Positions 6,106 through 12,998 of a DNA stretch of 14,236 nucleotides are shown one piece after another. The position numbers were made by a program, and so were the translations under genes. Below the pieces are notes generated by a model, which saw only the letters and a list, made by a program, of their open reading frames with translations, made no database searches and had not been told where the DNA came from. How positions within the stretch are numbered: the first letter of the stretch is position 1; the number at the start of each line of letters is the position of its first letter. The stretch is from Chloroflexota bacterium (lineage in GTDB: Bacteria > Chloroflexota > UBA6077 > CF-72): assembly GCA_019247135.1 (NCBI GenBank), contig JAFAPL010000350.1, positions 1 through 14,236 on the forward strand, written 5' to 3'.

Positions 6106-6543
6106 TTAGCGCAGCCACCGCAGCGCCAGTTCAGAGATTGCCTGCGACCAGATGCTGCGCGACCCAGTTCCCGCCAGACCCGCCTCCAGTTTGGGAATCA
6201 GGGCAGCACTCACATCATGCACCGGCAGCGCGGCGAAGTGCTCAGCCAGTCCGGTGAGCCCACGCTCGAGTTGCGGTTCACTCCAGCCTGCCAACTCCCT
6301 GGCGACCCACGGCAGCGCGAAAGCCGTCGGTGGTAGCCGCGCCAGACGACCGAGTTGTGCGCCCATGCGCACGAGTGCTCGCGTCAGGTTCGACTTGACC
6401 GTCCTCCGTCGCCAGCCGAGCGCTTCGGCCATCTCGGTTTCGGAGAAGTCCAGGAAATATCGGTAGCTGATCGCCAGGCGATCTTCTTCACCAAGCCCAT
6501 CCAGAGCAGTCAAAAGTACATGTGTTTGTTCCTCTGTCAGCAC
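6106..6543 (-). CDS. Sigma-70 region 4-like DNA-binding protein with no region 2
   Basis: 145 aa starting at GTG (6543-6541), with GGGAGG a few nt upstream. Residues about 8-62 match sigma factor region 4: LLTALDGLGEEDRLAISYRY, then FSETEMAEALGWRRRTVKSN as helix-turn-helix, followed by LTRALVRMG. The first helix would sense -35-type DNA or, in homologous regulators, a specific operator. There is no region 2 in this frame or in other frames of the ~230 nt upstream, so it cannot be a complete sigma factor. Residues about 70-145 are a separate helical tail (FALPWVARELAGWSEPQLER, HFAALPVHDVSAALIPKLEA) of unknown role. As the first minus-strand gene of the cluster it is a candidate regulator of the stress genes that follow, by position only. 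It could also be a partner for another sigma subunit. Confidence 0.72.
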   Translation of the reverse strand: MLTEEQTHVLLTALDGLGEEDRLAISYRYFLDFSETEMAEALGWRRRTVKSNLTRALVRMGAQLGRLARLPPTAFALPWVARELAGWSEPQLERGLTGLAEHFAALPVHDVSAALIPKLEAGLAGTGSRSIWSQAISELALRWLR

Positions 6544-6775
6544 GGCAACCTCCCGGTGACGGGGTGGGATCGGCCATCACATGTATGACAACTGCCGAGC
6601 GGTTTTGGTTCCCGAGGCGCCCGCCCGACGGCCACGAACCCATAGGCGGGGCGGGAGGCCAGGCCAGCGTCTGCTCGGTGCTTACTGAATTTTCCGAACA
6701 ATATGAAAGACGCCCGAATGTGTCGCACTCGGCCCCGGAGTAGGTGATAGATTGCACCTGAAGGGCAAGCCGCGC

Positions 6776-7225
6776 GTGAGCATGTCGGAGCAGGTGCGGG
6801 CCGCGGTCGACGCCGAACTGGACCGCCTCGACTCTGACCTGCGTGTCCTGTCGTCGGCTGGCATCGAGCGTGTGGCCTGGGGCTGGGATCGCCACGAGCA
6901 GAACCGCCTGGAGACGTACCGTGCCGCCGAGCAAACTGCGCTGCGGGCGATCAGCCAGCACGCCGCCGAGGACGACTGGGACCGCTGGCGGAGACGGCTC
7001 TTTTATGAGGTGGAGGGTCGCGAGGCGCTGGTCGCCTGGAAAGCGGAGCATCAGTTGCACCCCGAACACGTCCACAAGGCGGAGCGGGCTGCGTTCGGGG
7101 CCGCGCTAGGCGTGTTTGCCAGGCGCTGGATGCACCACACCCACTACGCAACCCTGGTGAGCGCGATGGCGGAAGCGTTGCCGTGGCTATTGCCGGAGCG
7201 ACCGCCCGCGCCCGCTGGCGCTTAG
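6776..7225 (+). CDS. Hypothetical helical protein rich in Trp and His
   Basis: Not recognised. The frame is open from 6752; GTG at 6776 is used because AAGGGC lies about 10 nt before it, but ATG at 6782 (MSEQVRAAVDAELDRLD) is almost as likely. The product is about 148-150 residues with no signal peptide. It is predicted by eye to be largely helical: an N-terminal charged helix (VRAAVDAELDRLDSDLRVLS), WGWDRHEQNRLETYRAAEQ, DDWDRWRRRLFYEVEGREAL, and a histidine-rich end (HQLHPEHVHKAERAAF, RRWMHHTHYATLVSAMAEAL). The H-x-x-H-x-H and W-M-H-H-T-H clusters could bind metal or haem, but that is speculation. It is divergent from the sigma-like gene (about 230 nt apart) and converges on the glycosyltransferase gene. 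Codon pattern and length favour it over the opposite-strand frames. Confidence 0.6.
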   Translation: MSMSEQVRAAVDAELDRLDSDLRVLSSAGIERVAWGWDRHEQNRLETYRAAEQTALRAISQHAAEDDWDRWRRRLFYEVEGREALVAWKAEHQLHPEHVHKAERAAFGAALGVFARRWMHHTHYATLVSAMAEALPWLLPERPPAPAGA

Positions 7226-7234
7226 CCGCCGCGA

Positions 7235-7251
7235 GCGCTGGTCAGCAGCGC
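7235..7251. terminator. Short hairpin in the convergent gap, possible bidirectional terminator
   Basis: GCGCTG (7235-7240) and CAGCGC (7246-7251) can pair around a 5-nt loop. The element starts 10 nt after the plus-strand stop at 7225 and overlaps the end of the minus-strand gene (stop at 7244-7242). Its position between converging genes suits a shared terminator, but the stem is only 6 bp and no T-tract follows on either strand. Confidence 0.3.
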
Positions 7252-9131
7252 GCGAGTGGGCCCATCTGGATAGGCAGTTCCAACGCCTGGCTCGAGTGGC
7301 CTGCAGAGTCTGTCAGCTCGACGGGTCGCGAGCCGGCGAGTAGCTGCAAGCGCACCATGTAGCTGCCCGAAGGGAATTCGGCCGGCACGATCTCCTGGCG
7401 TGGATCGAAGGCGAACCAGGAAATTAGATGCTCGCCGCGCATCTCGGCCGGAACCTGGGGTATGCCCGGCCGGTGTGACAGTACTTGTCCGTCCGAGTTG
7501 ACGAGCCCGATATCCCACACCATCGGCGCGGTGCTGCCGGCATTGTCGTCGTACGCCGACGCAAGTGCCACAATGATGCGCTGGTCCGCTCGCGGCTGAT
7601 CCGAAAATGCAACCTCGGTCAGCGCCAGACCGGTCGCGGAGTGCAGGTCCAGTAGGCGGCTTGCCGTCAGGATGGCTGGTGCGTCCGCCGGACCACCCCA
7701 GTTCACCCGCGCCGCCAGTGCCTGGCCGAAGCCAATCGGTCCAACGCCGGGCAGGTCGCCCCCAGGCGGGATCGGCTGTCCCAGGTAGGCGATAGCAGAA
7801 ATCGGCAAATCGATCCGCGGAAAATCGGCGCGCATGAGGTACGCAACCGCGGGCGTATCGACTCCATCGATCTCGATCACCGCGTGACCACTGCTGTTCC
7901 GGCGGGCGAGATCCACGGCCTCGTGTTCGCTGGCCGCCTCGTACCACAAGGGGCGGCCGAAGCATGGATCGTAGGCCGCTTGCGACAGTTGCGCGAGCCC
8001 CAGGGCAACTGAGGCTGCCTGGATACTGGCGGTGATCGCAACCAGTGCGGATACCGACCACATCCGAAACTTCGTGGCGTACCCGATCAGCAGAAACGGC
8101 GCGGGCGCCATCGGGAACACGTAGTGGACCTGGAGCGGCAACCAGTGGCGAATCGACAGCGCAATTGGCAGCGCCATCCAGACCAGCAGTCCCGCCACCC
8201 GCACACGCGTCGCGCGCGATTCGTGCACGCGAAAGCGGAGAATCGTCGCCAGCGAGAACAGGACGGCAACTGCGAGCAGGGCCGCCTGAAGGACTGCTGC
8301 CGTGTCGATGAGAGATGCGGGAAGGACTCGACTGGCGGGCGGGACGGCGATGTCGTTTTCCAGTCCAAGTCCAGTCGATGCTGCAAGCGCGAGGCGCACC
8401 GACTCCAGATCCACGAACGTGTGGAGGCTGGCGTAGTAACGAATGTTGGGATAGTCCTGCCAGTGCATCTCGACCTCGTAGATGACCGACGGAATCGTCA
8501 GACTCACGGATGCAAGAACACCAACCAGCAGGTATCGCCAGCGGCGTGCGTAGAGCAATAAAGCGAGCGGCGCGACAAGCAGCAGCGTGAGCGGCAAGAA
8601 GGACGGGTGGACAAGCACGCCGAGCGTCGCGATCGGAAATGCCGCCGCCGCCCACTTGCCGCGCCGACCTGCAATTGCTAGATCGAGCGCGATGAACAGC
8701 AACACGGCCAGCGCAGCCAGGATGTCCGGTTGCCAGATCCGCCGCGAGTAACCGACCAGCAGCGGATTGACGGCCAGGAGCAATGCCGCGACGCAGCCGG
8801 CGGCCGGCCCGAACCAGCGCCATCCAAGATACAGCGTGCCGGCGACCCCGGCGACGTTCAGCAGTGCGATCACGGCGGCGACAAACGCCGGATCGCGTGA
8901 GATCACAGCGATCGGAGCCAGTAGATAGATGTAGTGGGGCGGGCTCGGAATCCCCGCGGACAGCGGCGGGCCGTTCAGCGGCACGAGGCCGAGGCGCCCG
9001 ATGTCTTCGGCGAGGCGGAGAAGCCGCGACTCGTCGCCTTCGAAGAGGATCAGTTCAGGGTGCCACAGGCGCAGCGCGGCCGCGAGCACGATGATTGCCG
9101 CCGCGGCCGCCGCCCACCCGCTCGAGATCAC
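7242..9131 (-). CDS. GT39/ArnT-like polytopic glycosyltransferase
   Basis: 629 aa; start taken as GTG at 9131-9129, the first possible in this frame before the hydrophobic N-terminus, without a clear ribosome site. After the first TM (about 8-22) comes LILFEGDESRLLRLAEDI, where D33/E34 sits in the periplasmic-loop position used as the catalytic acid in GT-C fold enzymes (ArnT, PMT). There follow many TM segments (about 66-100, 110-128, 135-154, 162-194, 198-217, 265-285, 310-330, 340-360), including the family-like SRRIWQPDILAALAVLLFIA. Such enzymes transfer sugars from polyprenyl-phosphate donors to lipids or proteins on the outer face. Residues about 390-629 are mostly non-membrane, with beta-rich segments such as MVWDIGLVNSDGQVLSHRPG and FPSGSYMVRLQLLAG, and are probably extracytoplasmic. 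Donor and acceptor are unknown. It is divergent from the enolase-superfamily gene. Confidence 0.8.
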   Translation of the reverse strand: MISSGWAAAAAAIIVLAAALRLWHPELILFEGDESRLLRLAEDIGRLGLVPLNGPPLSAGIPSPPHYIYLLAPIAVISRDPAFVAAVIALLNVAGVAGTLYLGWRWFGPAAGCVAALLLAVNPLLVGYSRRIWQPDILAALAVLLFIALDLAIAGRRGKWAAAAFPIATLGVLVHPSFLPLTLLLVAPLALLLYARRWRYLLVGVLASVSLTIPSVIYEVEMHWQDYPNIRYYASLHTFVDLESVRLALAASTGLGLENDIAVPPASRVLPASLIDTAAVLQAALLAVAVLFSLATILRFRVHESRATRVRVAGLLVWMALPIALSIRHWLPLQVHYVFPMAPAPFLLIGYATKFRMWSVSALVAITASIQAASVALGLAQLSQAAYDPCFGRPLWYEAASEHEAVDLARRNSSGHAVIEIDGVDTPAVAYLMRADFPRIDLPISAIAYLGQPIPPGGDLPGVGPIGFGQALAARVNWGGPADAPAILTASRLLDLHSATGLALTEVAFSDQPRADQRIIVALASAYDDNAGSTAPMVWDIGLVNSDGQVLSHRPGIPQVPAEMRGEHLISWFAFDPRQEIVPAEFPSGSYMVRLQLLAGSRPVELTDSAGHSSQALELPIQMGPLARC

Positions 9132-9223
9132 GACTCGATCCGCGACACGTTCGACTCTACACGCCGTGCCGTGAGCTCATCCCGCGCGGCGTGCGATACG
9201 CTCGCCTCTGACGAGGAGGATCG

Positions 9224-10429
9224 ATGCGCATCTCGAGCGTCCGCACTCTTCTTCTCTCCGCCGCAATCCCGTCCGAGCGCCGCTGGACCAGCGACTTCGG
9301 CACGAACACCAAACAGGACATCGCGATCGTGATCGTCGAGACCGACGAGGGTCTCACCGGCTACGGCGAAGCCAAGGGCACCCCGGTCGTCATGAAGGTG
9401 CTCGTCGAAGAAGTGCTGGGCCCGCAGATCGTCGATGAGGACCCGACTCGCGTCGAGTTCCTGTGGGAAAAGATGTACAGCGCCTCGCGTCTGCCGCTCG
9501 CGCTGGCTCACGGTCGGCCGTACCACCGTCCCGGCAGCCGCGGCGAGACGATTCATGCCATCAGCGGCATCGACGTCGCGCTGTGGGACATCTTCGGCAA
9601 GGGCATGGGCGTGCCGATCTGTCGCCTGCTCGGCGGGGGTGTTCGGGACCGGCTGCGCGCGTACGCAAGCGGCGGCTGGGCGGCGCCCGAGCTGACCGCC
9701 CAGGAGGTTCTTGGTTACGCCTCCAGGGGCTTCAAAGGAGTGAAAATCCGCGTGGGTGGATTGGACGAGCCCCATTTTCCGCAACGTTCACTGGAACGGT
9801 TGCGCATTGCGCGCGACGCGCTCGGACCGGACATCCAGTTGATGATGGATGCGCATGGCGCCTTGACGGTTGACCGCGCGGTGCGGCTGGGCGAGGCTGC
9901 GCGCGACCTGGACATCACCTGGTTCGAGGAGCCGGTGCTGGCTGACGACGACCTGAGCGGTCTGGCGGAGGTTCGCCGGCGTGTGCCGATGCCGGTCTCC
10001 ACCGGCGAGAGCGAAACCACGCGCTTTGCCTTCCGGGACATCATCGACCAGCGCGCGGCCGATTTTCTGCAGCCCGACATCGCCGTGGTCGGCGGAATTA
10101 CCGAAGCGCGACGAGTTGCGGCGCTCGCGCATGCGCACGGATTTGCCATCGCTCCACACGTCTGGGGCTCCGCGCTGCTGTGGGCGGCGAGCCTGCAGTT
10201 CGCGGCGGCGACGCCGAACTGCGTTGTCTTCGAGTTCTGCCAGGCGTATTACCCGCTGCTGTACGACCTCTTGACGACACCGGTGGCGGTGGACCCTGAC
10301 GGGTTCGTCAGCGTCCCGTCCGGCGCAGGCCTGGGCGTGGAGCTGCAGCCCGAAGCGGATCTGATAGCGAAGTACCCGTTCGAGGCCGGGTCGCGCTATG
10401 CTCGACCACGCGAGGTCACTCGCGTGTGA
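9224..10429 (+). CDS. Mandelate racemase/muconate lactonizing enzyme family protein (enolase superfamily)
   Basis: 401 aa; ATG at 9224 preceded by GAGGAGG about 5 nt upstream. The N-terminal capping domain (about 1-130) holds GYGEAKGTP and AISGIDVALWDIFGKGMGVP, standard for this family. The barrel carries GFKGVKIRVGG with K174 and R176 (K-x-R instead of the common K-x-K or K-x-H), and metal ligands D209 (MMDAHG), E235 (WFEEPV) and E262 (STGESE). The His-Asp dyad is D285 (LQPDIAVVGG) and H312 (APHVWGS). The 26-27 residue spacing of these sites equals that in mandelate racemase. The D-H pair predicts abstraction of the alpha-proton of a carboxylate with Mg2+ stabilising the enolate, typically sugar-acid dehydration. 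The exact substrate cannot be read from the sequence. The two downstream genes on this strand suggest a sugar-acid pathway. Confidence 0.88.
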   Translation: MRISSVRTLLLSAAIPSERRWTSDFGTNTKQDIAIVIVETDEGLTGYGEAKGTPVVMKVLVEEVLGPQIVDEDPTRVEFLWEKMYSASRLPLALAHGRPYHRPGSRGETIHAISGIDVALWDIFGKGMGVPICRLLGGGVRDRLRAYASGGWAAPELTAQEVLGYASRGFKGVKIRVGGLDEPHFPQRSLERLRIARDALGPDIQLMMDAHGALTVDRAVRLGEAARDLDITWFEEPVLADDDLSGLAEVRRRVPMPVSTGESETTRFAFRDIIDQRAADFLQPDIAVVGGITEARRVAALAHAHGFAIAPHVWGSALLWAASLQFAAATPNCVVFEFCQAYYPLLYDLLTTPVAVDPDGFVSVPSGAGLGVELQPEADLIAKYPFEAGSRYARPREVTRV

Positions 10430-10466
10430 AGCACTGTCCGCATGCCACGGAGAGAAGGGAAGATTT

Positions 10467-11585
10467 GTGGCGCGTTTGAAGATCGGCGTTATCGGTTGCG
10501 GAGCAATCGCCCAGATCCAGCATCTGCCGCACTTGCGAGAGCTGGATGATGACTTCGAAATTGGCGGCCTGGCGGATCTGTCACCCAAACTGCTGGAGGC
10601 TGTTGGAGCGGACTACGGCGTTCCGCGCGAGCGCCAGTTTCTGGACTACCACGACCTGGTGACATCGGACATCGACGGCGTGATCGTGTGTCCATCCGGC
10701 TCACACGCAGCGCCGTCGATTGCGGCAGCCGAGGCAGGTAAGCACATCCTGGTGGAAAAACCAATGTGCACGACCGTGCGCGAGGCGGAATCAATGGTTG
10801 ACGCCGCCGACCGCGCCGGCGTCCTGCTGATGATCGCCTACATGAAGCGTCACGAGCCTGTGTATCGATTTGCACAGCAAAAAGTGGCGGAAATGAGCGA
10901 CGTGCGTTTCGTTCAGGTCAATCACCTTCACCCCGACAACGATTTACATACCGCTGAGTTCAAAGTCCGGCGCTTCAACGATATCTCGGATGATGTGCGA
11001 GCAGGTTCGCAGCAAGAGCAACGCGAGCTCATTGCCGAAGCGCTGAACTACACGGCTGGCGATAGCGTGCCGGAGTCCATCGCTCACGCGTACAACTTGA
11101 TTCTGGGCAGCATGATCCACGATCTCGGGAATCTGCACGGGATGTTCGGCCCTGCGCAACGTATTTTGAGCAGCGAGATCTGGCTGGATGGACGTGCCGT
11201 GACCACTGTTCTGGACTACGGTGAAACTCGCCGCGCCGTCGCGTCATGGGTCGACCTGCCAGATTTGTGGGACTTCAAAGAGACGTTGGAGGTTTACGGC
11301 TCGCGCGAGCGCGTGCTGGTCTCGTTCCCAACCGGTTTCGCACGCGGCTTGCCTTCGTACGTGACGGTGCACGGCATGGACGCGGATCGCACGCCGTGGC
11401 GGCGTGAGTACACCTGGCACGACAATCCGTTCAAGCTGGAGCTTCAGCATTTCGGCGAGTGCATTCGCACCCGCCAGCAGCCGCGGACTCCCGGCCGCGA
11501 GGCGATCGCGGACATTCAGCTCGTCGGCGACATCGTCAAGACGTACTTGCGCACGGCCACGCCGGCGGAGCCCGTGGTCGTATGA
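10467..11585 (+). CDS. Gfo/Idh/MocA-family NAD(P)-dependent oxidoreductase
   Basis: 372 aa from GTG at 10467, with AGAAGGGAAG just upstream. A longer frame from 10398 would overlap the previous gene and lacks a ribosome site. The N-terminus LKIGVIGCGAIAQIQHLPHL is a Rossmann fingerprint (GxGxxA type, residues 7-14). EKPMCTT with E97-K98-P99 is the family signature, where the Lys contributes to catalysis. H218-D219 (GSMIHDLGNLHGMFG) fits the active-site His of the C-terminal alpha/beta domain. Family members oxidise or reduce sugars, inositols or sugar acids with NAD(H) or NADP(H). The 37-nt gap after the dehydratase gene and the 4-nt overlap with the cupin gene indicate one operon. An insertion around residues 155-205 (VNHLHPDNDLHTAEFKVRRF onward, charged) looks longer than in small family members and may form a lid. 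Confidence 0.87.
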   Translation: MARLKIGVIGCGAIAQIQHLPHLRELDDDFEIGGLADLSPKLLEAVGADYGVPRERQFLDYHDLVTSDIDGVIVCPSGSHAAPSIAAAEAGKHILVEKPMCTTVREAESMVDAADRAGVLLMIAYMKRHEPVYRFAQQKVAEMSDVRFVQVNHLHPDNDLHTAEFKVRRFNDISDDVRAGSQQEQRELIAEALNYTAGDSVPESIAHAYNLILGSMIHDLGNLHGMFGPAQRILSSEIWLDGRAVTTVLDYGETRRAVASWVDLPDLWDFKETLEVYGSRERVLVSFPTGFARGLPSYVTVHGMDADRTPWRREYTWHDNPFKLELQHFGECIRTRQQPRTPGREAIADIQLVGDIVKTYLRTATPAEPVVV

Positions 11586-12214
11586 CACTCGAAGTGTGGG
11601 ACGCGACGCGCGACGTACGAAATCTGTTTATCACCCCCGAGATCCGCTCGCGCATCATGCGTTTCGAGCCGCACCAGATCAGTGCCGGGCACACGCATGA
11701 CGTGGGGCACGAGATGTTTGTCGTGCTGGATGGTCAGGCGGAGTTCACGATTGACGGAGAAACCGGTGTCGTTGGACCCGGTCAGGCCTGCGTGGCGCGG
11801 GCGGGGCAGTGGCACGAGGTCCGCGCCGTGGGCGATGGGCCGATGACCCTGTACCTCTCGGTGACGCCACACGTCGAGCCGACGCATACCCACTGGGATC
11901 GCGAAGGGGGCAACCGCTTGCCCTATCGTTACGGTGCCGCCACACGCGCCGAACGCGGACCTCTGGGCGCGCCCGAAACGCTGCTGGAGCAGCACGTTGC
12001 CGCGTGTGGGGCGCTGGCCGAGGCGGCGCGTATGAACGCGCAAGCGCAATCCGATGCCTCACGCCAACTGAATGAGGCGCTCGCTCGCGGAGACAAAGCC
12101 GGGACGCGTCGCGCGCTCGACGAGATGTGGAGCGCTTTCCGTGCCGTGCACGACGCGCTGCATCAGAGCCAGCTCACCTGGAATGATCTCGCGGCGGCGG
12201 CCGGAGAAGACTGA
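11582..12214 (+). CDS. Single cupin domain with C-terminal helical extension
   Basis: 210 aa; ATG at 11582 overlaps the TGA of the upstream gene (ATGA), so translation is probably coupled. Cupin motif 1 is intact: GHTHDVGHEMFVVLDG with H37, H39, E44 and G51 in the standard H-x-H-(x)4-E-(x)6-G spacing. Motif 2 is GPGQACVARAGQWH with H78 as fourth ligand, although the usual proline is an alanine. A metal-bound beta-barrel is therefore expected at about residues 25-95. Residues about 130-205 are a separate charged helical region (LEQHVAACGALAEAARMNAQ, RQLNEALARGDKAGTRRALD, MWSAFRAVHDALHQSQ) that could be a dimerisation or binding module. Role is probably isomerase, lyase or sensor for the sugar acid handled by the operon. 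Substrate unknown. Confidence 0.82.
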   Translation: MTLEVWDATRDVRNLFITPEIRSRIMRFEPHQISAGHTHDVGHEMFVVLDGQAEFTIDGETGVVGPGQACVARAGQWHEVRAVGDGPMTLYLSVTPHVEPTHTHWDREGGNRLPYRYGAATRAERGPLGAPETLLEQHVAACGALAEAARMNAQAQSDASRQLNEALARGDKAGTRRALDEMWSAFRAVHDALHQSQLTWNDLAAAAGED

Positions 12215-12262
12215 GCAGATCCCGAGCAGATCGCCCGCCAGCAGACCGTTGTTGATCGAGCG

Positions 12263-12928
12263 TCAGCCTAGCTGGACGATCACGTCGGCGCGCTGGCGGG
12301 TCATGCGGATCAGCTCCGCGTTTGTCTCGTCAATCCCGAGTGCCCAGCGGCGCGCGTCAGCTTCGGATTTCCCGAAGGCCACGTGACGCTCGATCAACCG
12401 CTTGATGCGGACTGCCTCATCCGTCTCCACGTACCAGGCCTCGTCGAGCAGTGCGCGTATCTCGCGCCACGGGGATCGTTGATCCACGAGCAGATAGTTG
12501 CCTTCCGTCACCACGAGCGGCACGTCAGGCGCAACCGGAATCCAGCCGGCGATCGGCTCTTCGATTTCGCGGAGGAACAGCGGCGCGTACGCCGTCTCGC
12601 CATCCGGCGAACGCAATCGCCTGAGAAGGCTGACAAAGCCCGCGGCATCGAACGTGTCGATGGCGCCTTTGCGGTCCGCTCGACCGAGCCGGCGGAGCTC
12701 GTGGTTCGCCAGGTGAAAGCCGTCCATCGGAACGTATACGGCCGCGGATCCCAGCTCGTCGACCACGCGTCGCGCGAGCGTCGATTTACCCGCTCCAGGC
12801 GTGCCCGCAATCCCGAGAATTCGCCGTCCGCCCGCTCGCGCGAGTACGCGCCCGCGCTCGAGCGCCGATTCCTCCGTCACGACGGCTAGCGACAGTGGAT
12901 GCTCCTCGGACGGACTTGCGCGTGCCAC
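12263..12928 (-). CDS. P-loop nucleoside/sugar kinase family protein (FrcK/YggC-like)
   Basis: 221 aa; GTG at 12928-12926 is the most upstream start in the frame, without a good ribosome site; a GTG 16 codons later would also keep the P-loop. Walker A is GIAGTPGAGKST (39-50). VYVPMDGFHLANHELRRLG (about 64-82) is the uridine kinase/phosphoribulokinase-type DGFH motif, and VTEGNYLLVDQRSPWREIRA (about 140-159) matches the conserved EGNYLL of the same group. RIKRLIERHVAFGKS (about 174-188) would be the lid arginine region. Homologues such as E. coli YggC and rhizobial FrcK (fructose transport-linked) phosphorylate sugars or nucleosides using ATP. Proximity to sugar-acid genes suggests a sugar substrate, but it is convergent with them and may be independent. 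Confidence 0.84.
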   Translation of the reverse strand: MARASPSEEHPLSLAVVTEESALERGRVLARAGGRRILGIAGTPGAGKSTLARRVVDELGSAAVYVPMDGFHLANHELRRLGRADRKGAIDTFDAAGFVSLLRRLRSPDGETAYAPLFLREIEEPIAGWIPVAPDVPLVVTEGNYLLVDQRSPWREIRALLDEAWYVETDEAVRIKRLIERHVAFGKSEADARRWALGIDETNAELIRMTRQRADVIVQLG

Positions 12929-12977
12929 GAGACCAAGCCCATAGCCCCTTTATAACGGAGCAGCATCGCGCTGGCAC

Positions 12978-12992
12978 GCGGCCTGCGGCCGC
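12978..12992 (+). other. GC-rich hairpin just upstream of the SDR start
   Basis: GCGGCC (12978-12983) pairs with GGCCGC (12987-12992) around TGC, ending 6 nt before the ATG at 12999. The space where a ribosome site would be contains this stem and no purine-rich motif. It may limit translation of the SDR, or the true leader may work without a Shine-Dalgarno. Chance formation in GC-rich DNA is possible. Confidence 0.3.
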
Positions 12993-12998
12993 CGCGCT

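Noticed and set aside
5130..6257. 375-residue plus-strand frame opposite the TM-helix gene
   Set aside because: Rich in Arg, Asp, Gln and Gly with no domain. The minus strand encodes a convincing membrane protein with a ribosome site, so this is an antisense artefact.
6544..6775. Possible missing sigma region 2 upstream of the region 4-like gene
   Set aside because: No frame on either strand shows the region 2 pattern, and a good GGAGG-type site precedes the GTG at 6543, so the short gene seems complete.
7222..8823. 533-residue minus frame overlapping the glycosyltransferase gene
   Set aside because: It is Arg/Ser/Gly-rich without membrane segments, in another frame of the same strand as the clear GT39-like protein.
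10398..10466. Longer N-terminus for the Gfo/Idh/MocA protein
   Set aside because: The extra 23 residues overlap the previous gene and lack a ribosome site; GTG at 10467 has AGAAGGGAAG upstream and begins right at the Rossmann strand.
12212..12233. Direct repeat GAGCAGATC twice at 12-nt spacing after the cupin gene
   Set aside because: Only two short copies with no further units or dyad; likely chance in the intergenic gap.
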